Source of the DNA: Thermoplasmatales archaeon SW_10_69_26
Lineage (GTDB): Archaea; Thermoplasmatota; SW-10-69-26
NCBI GenBank assembly: GCA_003009755.1
Contig: PXUB01000042.1
Location: 730-64,729 of the forward strand
Reading direction: 5' to 3'
Length of the DNA stretch: 64,000 nucleotides
This document shows, one piece after another, positions 60,273 to 64,000 of the stretch. The notes beneath the pieces are model-generated. The model was not told the DNA's origin. It saw only the letters and a program-made list of their open reading frames with translations, and ran no database searches. The position numbers were made by a program, and so were the translations under genes. The stretch's first letter is position 1. Each line of letters opens with the position of its first letter.

Positions 60273-61142
60273 CTAGTGCCCACCTCCGCCCTCGCCGCCT
60301 CCGCCCCCGCCGCCGCCACCGGGACCGGCGTCGGGGTACTCGAAGATCGTGCGGTTGTACGTCTCGATCTGGAACGGATCGTAGCGGGACAGGTGGCAGG
60401 TGCAGAAGATCGTGTCGCCGTAACCGGACGAGATCGCCAGCTCGGCGGTGTGGAAGTCCGGCACGCAGCAGAAGTGCGTGCAGAACGAGCAGCAGGCCAT
60501 GAAGATGTCATCCGGGTCGTCCGGATGCTCGGGGAACCAGCCCTCGCGGATCTCGTCCGCGATCGGCGTGGGGACCGTCGACATGAACCCCAGCTCCTCC
60601 TTCGGGGCTCGAACGATGATGCCGCTGATCTTGCTCTCGGGCTCGACGCCCTCCGAGCGCCATCGGAACGCGGCGCCCGATCCGGGGTAGCCCTCCCACT
60701 GCTCGTCGGGCGTGTCCTTCGGGAAGTCGCTGTAGTGGACCTCCTCGTCGATGTGCTCGGTGAACCAGGCGTCGAAGCCCTTGGCGACCTTCTCCTCGCT
60801 GACGTCGTAGCGGAGGACGTTGTCGGACTCGAAGCCCTGGAACGTCCCGGGCGCGCGCTCGTGAGAGCAATACTTGTACCACTTGAGCTGGTCCTCGGCG
60901 GCGTCGGGCCGGCCGCGGAGGATCCCGTCGTCGGTGATCTCCAGCGGGATCAACGGCAGGCCGTAGGGCGCCGGCGAGCCGGGGAGGACGCGCATGCCAG
61001 GGTACGAGATGTTGACGATCTCGACGCCGACGTCGGACACGGGTTGCAGCATGCCGAACCCGGCGGCGGTCACGGCACCGCCTGCCCCGACACCGGCACA
61101 GGCTTTCACGAAGCTCCTCCGATCGAATCCGTCTCCTGGCAT
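60273..61142 (-). CDS. Rieske iron-sulfur protein
   Basis: 289 aa. Tat-type anchor FDRRSFVKACAGVGAGG near the N-terminus. Rieske box 1 CTHFCC and box 2 CTCHLSRYDP bind the [2Fe-2S] with two Cys and two His. A 120-residue insert precedes the cluster domain (KYCSHERAPGTF, GSGAAFRW). C-terminus is poly-Gly ending in His. Start ATG 61142 is chosen so the Arg-Arg motif is near the N-terminus. Confidence 0.92.
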   Translation of the reverse strand: MPGDGFDRRSFVKACAGVGAGGAVTAAGFGMLQPVSDVGVEIVNISYPGMRVLPGSPAPYGLPLIPLEITDDGILRGRPDAAEDQLKWYKYCSHERAPGTFQGFESDNVLRYDVSEEKVAKGFDAWFTEHIDEEVHYSDFPKDTPDEQWEGYPGSGAAFRWRSEGVEPESKISGIIVRAPKEELGFMSTVPTPIADEIREGWFPEHPDDPDDIFMACCSFCTHFCCVPDFHTAELAISSGYGDTIFCTCHLSRYDPFQIETYNRTIFEYPDAGPGGGGGGGGGEGGGGH

Positions 61143-61147
61143 GGTTC

Positions 61148-61435
61148 TCACAGCAGGTCTTCCCACTTCTCCTTCCGCTGCTTCACGACGATGATGTCGT
61201 CGAGGTAGAAGCGGCGGTAGAGGGCGAGGATGACGCCCAGCACGAGGAACGCGCTAGCGAGCCAGAACGTGAGGATCTGTTGAGCGTTGGGCGAGTTCCA
61301 GCCGAGCACGACGCCGGCCGAGAACAGGCCCACGAACGCGAGCTCCACGATCGTCAGCAACACGATGGCGACAGCCACGCCAAGCGGGGCCTCGGCCGGT
61401 TCGTGTCGGACGACGTCGCCGGGCTCTCTCGCCAC
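61148..61435 (-). CDS. Small membrane subunit of the cytochrome b/Rieske operon
   Basis: 95 aa with two helices (AVAIVLLTIVELAFVGLFSA and LASAFLVLGVILALYRR) and a basic C-terminus. No cofactor motif. Between the cupredoxin and Rieske genes, 5 bp from the latter, so probably an accessory subunit. Confidence 0.75.
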   Translation of the reverse strand: MAREPGDVVRHEPAEAPLGVAVAIVLLTIVELAFVGLFSAGVVLGWNSPNAQQILTFWLASAFLVLGVILALYRRFYLDDIIVVKQRKEKWEDLL

Positions 61436-61444
61436 TCGAACACC

Positions 61445-62224
61445 TCACAAGATCAGGTAGATGCCGAGCCCGATCAGAGCCACCGCGATCAGGACTTGCG
61501 CCACGCGGCCGGGCGAGGGCAGGATGGGCTCCACCATCTCGCGCTCGTCGCCTTCCGCGGCGCCTGCGGCCACCGTGATCGTCTCGGGGCCACCGGCGCG
61601 ATGATCGGTCACGTTCTTGGACTCGCCGTAGCGGAGGAAGAAGAACGTGGCGAACAGGACGATGAAGATGATGACGAAGGAGATGACACCGACCCAGTAG
61701 GCGAGGTAGTCGACACCGAAGTCCTCGATGCCGCCCTCCTCGCCGCCACCGGTCGCGCCGACGGCGAGCGTGCCCTCCATGCCTTGGGACTGGTGACCGG
61801 GAACCGAGCAGATGTAGCCGACCTCGCCCTCGTAATCCTCGCCGAACGTGACGGTGAGGTTGTACTCCTCACCGGGGTCGAGCAGCGGCGTCTTGACCGC
61901 CTCGCCGTTGCCGTCTTCGCGCTGCCGGACGTCCTCCTCGGCGTGTTCGAAGTCTTGGCTGAGGAACGCGAAGTCGTGGGCGACCCCCCCGACGTTGACG
62001 ACGTGGAAGGTCACCTCGGTGTTGGGGCCGACCGTCATCTCTTCGGGATGGGTCGCGAACGGATCGTCCTGGCCCGGACCCAAGCGAACCTCGATCGTGG
62101 CTTCCGTGGGGCCGGTGAGCTCGTCCTCGGCGGCGTCGCCCTCCTGAGCGGCGACGAGGCCGGAGGCCAACGCGAAACCCGCGATCACGGCGACCAGGAG
62201 GGCGCATCGGGCTCGGGTTCCCAT
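61445..62224 (-). CDS. Membrane-anchored cupredoxin (sulfocyanin/halocyanin-like)
   Basis: 259 aa from ATG. Signal peptide, a type I copper domain with GVAHDFAF (His) and YICSVPGHQSQGMEG (Cys, His, Met), then a transmembrane helix (WVGVISFVIIFIVLFATFFF), a short loop and a last helix (VLIAVALIGLGIYLIL). First gene of the bc-type operon; it could be the electron acceptor of the Rieske protein in place of cytochrome c. Confidence 0.88.
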   Translation of the reverse strand: MGTRARCALLVAVIAGFALASGLVAAQEGDAAEDELTGPTEATIEVRLGPGQDDPFATHPEEMTVGPNTEVTFHVVNVGGVAHDFAFLSQDFEHAEEDVRQREDGNGEAVKTPLLDPGEEYNLTVTFGEDYEGEVGYICSVPGHQSQGMEGTLAVGATGGGEEGGIEDFGVDYLAYWVGVISFVIIFIVLFATFFFLRYGESKNVTDHRAGGPETITVAAGAAEGDEREMVEPILPSPGRVAQVLIAVALIGLGIYLIL

Positions 62225-62279
62225 GATGACGTCTCGCCGAAGCGAGTCGACCTATTAGACTTTTGCTTAGCCGACCCCC

Positions 62280-62437
62280 GGCTGTCTGGTTAAGCAGGGG
62301 CCGCGAAGGACACGAAGGATCGCCATGGCCACGAAGGGCCTGTGACTCGCCGCCGGGCGGCGTTGTCACGGCAGCTGCTCTCCTTTGTGCCCTAGCGTCC
62401 CTTCGCGTGCTTGGTGGTCCCCCCGTTTGTTATCCTT
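62280..62437 (-). repeat. 160-bp dispersed repeat, copy 2
   Basis: Reverse orientation to copy 1 at 16114-16273. From ggctgtctggttaagcagg to tatcctt. Contains gtgac-tc-gccgcc-g-ggcggc-gtt-gtcac, a near-perfect central palindrome whose inner arms differ from copy 1. Lies upstream of the respiratory operon and of the exported protein at 62583. Confidence 0.8.
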
Positions 62438-62582
62438 ACAGCGCGAGCCGACCCCACCCTCGGGAGGGTCTCCCTGTGCCGGATCGCCAACCCGTTCCGG
62501 CGACGCCGCGGGGGCTGTGGCTCCCCGTGACCCCGAAAACCTAAAGACCTCATCTGCGGGTCGTGCATGTGGAGGCGAGCCA

Positions 62583-63785
62583 GTGAACCGAACCTCGACC
62601 GCGATCCTCGTCGCCGTCGCGATGCTTTCGATGTCTGTTCCCGGGCAGGTGTCCGCGCACGAGAGCACGGCGGCGGACCTCAACGAGCTTGCTTACGACA
62701 ACGTCTGGCAGATCCTCGGTCCCGGAGGAGAGACCGACGATCCGACCGTCAACGAAGGCCTCAGCACGCTGGGGCTCGACGCCGAGGAGCGCGGCGGCGA
62801 GGCTCCCGACGACAACGAAGCCAGCTGCACGCACCACGACGACGGGATCATCGACGGTCAGGCTCCCGGCGACAACGTCTGCACCGACGACGACGGCGAC
62901 AGCGAACCGGACGACGACGTCCAGAACCTGAAGTTCTTCCAGTGCCAGGGAGCGAAGAGCTTCGCCAACCCCACCGAGCAAGCCGATCTCGAGTTCGAGG
63001 CTCCCTTCCCGGTGAACCACAACGACCTCGAGAACGGCATCTTCGAGGCGACCGGCAGCTTCTTCGTCCCCGTCGGGTTCAGTGGCGAGAACGCGAGCGA
63101 TGTCTCTGAGGTCCACTTCGGCTTCGCGCACACGTTCGCCTGGCCCGCCTCCTCCTCGCTGTGCCAGCCCCCGTTCCCGCTGTCCGGCGCCTACTACGAG
63201 TTCTACCGCGGCGACACGACGCCCGAGGACGGGTTCGAGATCCCGGTCAACACGCTGCTCGTCCCCGACGCCCCCTACGGCGCCGTGCTCCGCGCCCTCG
63301 ACGAGACCGGCAACACGCTCGGCGTGGCCTTCGTCTACGCGAACGTCAACAACTACCTCAACGACGCCAACTTCCGGCCGAACACGCCGAGCACATGCGA
63401 TAGCGATAACCCCGGCAACGCCGGCACCGACCTGTGCCCCTACCACGACACGACGCCGCCGCGCGCGACCGTCTACAAGTCCTTCGAGATGCCCGACGAC
63501 GTCTTCCCGCGCGGTGAGAACGCGGACGACGAATGCACCGAAGGTGTCGCCCTCGAGTACGGCGAGCCGGTGGAGACGTTCGAGGTGACCCGACCCAACG
63601 GGAACTCGGTCAGCTTCGACACCTACGACCCCGCCAACCGCGACGTCGACTCGACGCCCCTGGTGACCACGGCGAGAGACGACTGGGGTCCCGGCTTGTG
63701 CATCCTGAGCCCGCCCGGCGAGTTCACCGTGAAGGCGTGGGACCAGTCCGGCAACATCGGGGCGCAAACGATCATCACGACGTAG
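62583..63785 (+). CDS. Large secreted acidic protein
   Basis: 400 aa from GTG. Signal peptide STAILVAVAMLSMSVPGQVSA. Mature part rich in Asp/Glu with Cys pairs (SCTHHD, VCTDDDGD, FQCQG, SLCQP, TCDSD, LCPYH, ECTEG, LCILSP), so disulfide-bonded. DDDGDSEPDDD is a calcium-type loop. Function unknown. Confidence 0.75.
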   Translation: MNRTSTAILVAVAMLSMSVPGQVSAHESTAADLNELAYDNVWQILGPGGETDDPTVNEGLSTLGLDAEERGGEAPDDNEASCTHHDDGIIDGQAPGDNVCTDDDGDSEPDDDVQNLKFFQCQGAKSFANPTEQADLEFEAPFPVNHNDLENGIFEATGSFFVPVGFSGENASDVSEVHFGFAHTFAWPASSSLCQPPFPLSGAYYEFYRGDTTPEDGFEIPVNTLLVPDAPYGAVLRALDETGNTLGVAFVYANVNNYLNDANFRPNTPSTCDSDNPGNAGTDLCPYHDTTPPRATVYKSFEMPDDVFPRGENADDECTEGVALEYGEPVETFEVTRPNGNSVSFDTYDPANRDVDSTPLVTTARDDWGPGLCILSPPGEFTVKAWDQSGNIGAQTIITT

Positions 63786-63800
63786 TCCCGAGGCCACCAC

Positions 63801-63842
63801 CATGGCCGCGCTCCGCGCGGCCTCCCCTCCCGTCTCTTCTCT
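63801..63842 (+). terminator. Hairpin plus pyrimidine tract
   Basis: ggccgcgctccgcgcggcc folds on itself and is followed by tcccctcccgtctcttctct. Matches the other terminators in form. Confidence 0.5.
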
Positions 63843-63929
63843 GCTGTCTTCCACCGCCCAGCGGAGCTATGCCACCCTGCACGTTCTGTGCCCCAGGTCC
63901 GTTGTCCCCCATCACTCAAGTAGGACGAG

Positions 63930-63957
63930 ACGCCTCGGTAGACCGAGGCAAGGAGGC
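63930..63957 (+). promoter_or_regulatory. Hairpin and ribosome-binding site before the last gene
   Basis: gcctcggtagaccgaggc is a 7-bp perfect hairpin immediately followed by aaggagg, a full Shine-Dalgarno, 6 bp before the ATG at 63963. Pairing so close to the SD could affect translation. Confidence 0.45.
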
Positions 63958-63962
63958 AGTCG

Positions 63963-64000
63963 ATGAGTCGCAAAGCTATCGCTATCCTCGTCGCCGTCGC
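63963..64000 (+). CDS. Start of an exported protein (partial)
   Basis: ATG then SRKAIAILVAV, the beginning of a signal peptide similar to MSRIALIALALG (17455) and MSRVVAIVLAA (38493). The gene leaves the window at the right edge. Confidence 0.6.
   Translation, partial: MSRKAIAILVAV

Noticed and set aside
1..64000. rRNA genes, prophage or toxin-antitoxin modules
   Set aside because: No rRNA sequence, capsid/terminase-type proteins or typical TA pairs were seen; only a transposase tail at the left edge marks a mobile element.

Overview
The window is very GC-rich, densely coded archaeal DNA. Archaeal markers are topoisomerase VI (top6B-top6A), a group II chaperonin (thermosome) with strong TATA boxes, an Era-like GTPase/DUF2073/zinc-ribbon trio, a LyeJ/CruF/CrtI/CrtB set for C50 carotenoids, PGF-CTERM-like C-termini and acidic proteins suggesting a salt-in lifestyle. 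It fits a halophilic euryarchaeon: either Halobacteria or a high-GC Thermoplasmatota-type lineage. I cannot decide between them without trees.

Layout. 1-9 kb: a transposase tail, thiL with a ferredoxin, a lipoate ligase-like gene, nth, then a minus-strand run from an HTH regulator down to topA. 9-17 kb: carotenoid locus with a B12-type (CarH/LitR-like) photoreceptor regulator, crtB, crtI, lyeJ, cruF and a DedA protein. 17.4-19.6 kb: a secreted Cys-rich peptide, then tRNA-Val(UAC) and tRNA-Gln(UUG), both embedded in degenerate tRNA copies interrupted by paired perfect hairpins. 19.6-29.3 kb: DUF420 protein, exported proteins, topoisomerase VI, an LVIVD lipoprotein, and the thermosome, whose 3' end is repeated with another pair of two-hairpin inserts. 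29.3-42.3 kb: mutY, CBS protein and antiporter, two metallo-beta-lactamase-fold hydrolases, a SatD-like regulator, a glucose-dehydrogenase-like propeller fused to a cupredoxin, a Hjc-type nuclease and the GTPase trio. 42.3-45.5 kb: a sulfur-carrier/cysteine cluster (beta-grasp protein, carrier-E1-rhodanese fusion, JAMM protease, cysteine synthase). 47-57 kb: an orphan PaaA-like di-iron oxygenase with ferredoxin and MIP18-family genes, pdxT, a broken ABC transporter, and an M14 peptidase. 57-64 kb: cold-shock gene array with two defective copies, a cytochrome b/Rieske/cupredoxin respiratory operon, and exported proteins.

The strongest leads are three. (1) A CarH-type photoreceptor sits beside carotenoid genes with TGTACA sites, including an 11-bp direct repeat at the crtB promoter. 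(2) A family of short two-hairpin elements lies in duplicated 3' ends or loops of tRNA genes and the thermosome gene, with stems that change sequence but stay paired. (3) A Mec/CysM-like cysteine pathway has its sulfur carrier fused to its activating enzyme. Several genes lack a usable start or show frameshifts. Some of these may be assembly errors.
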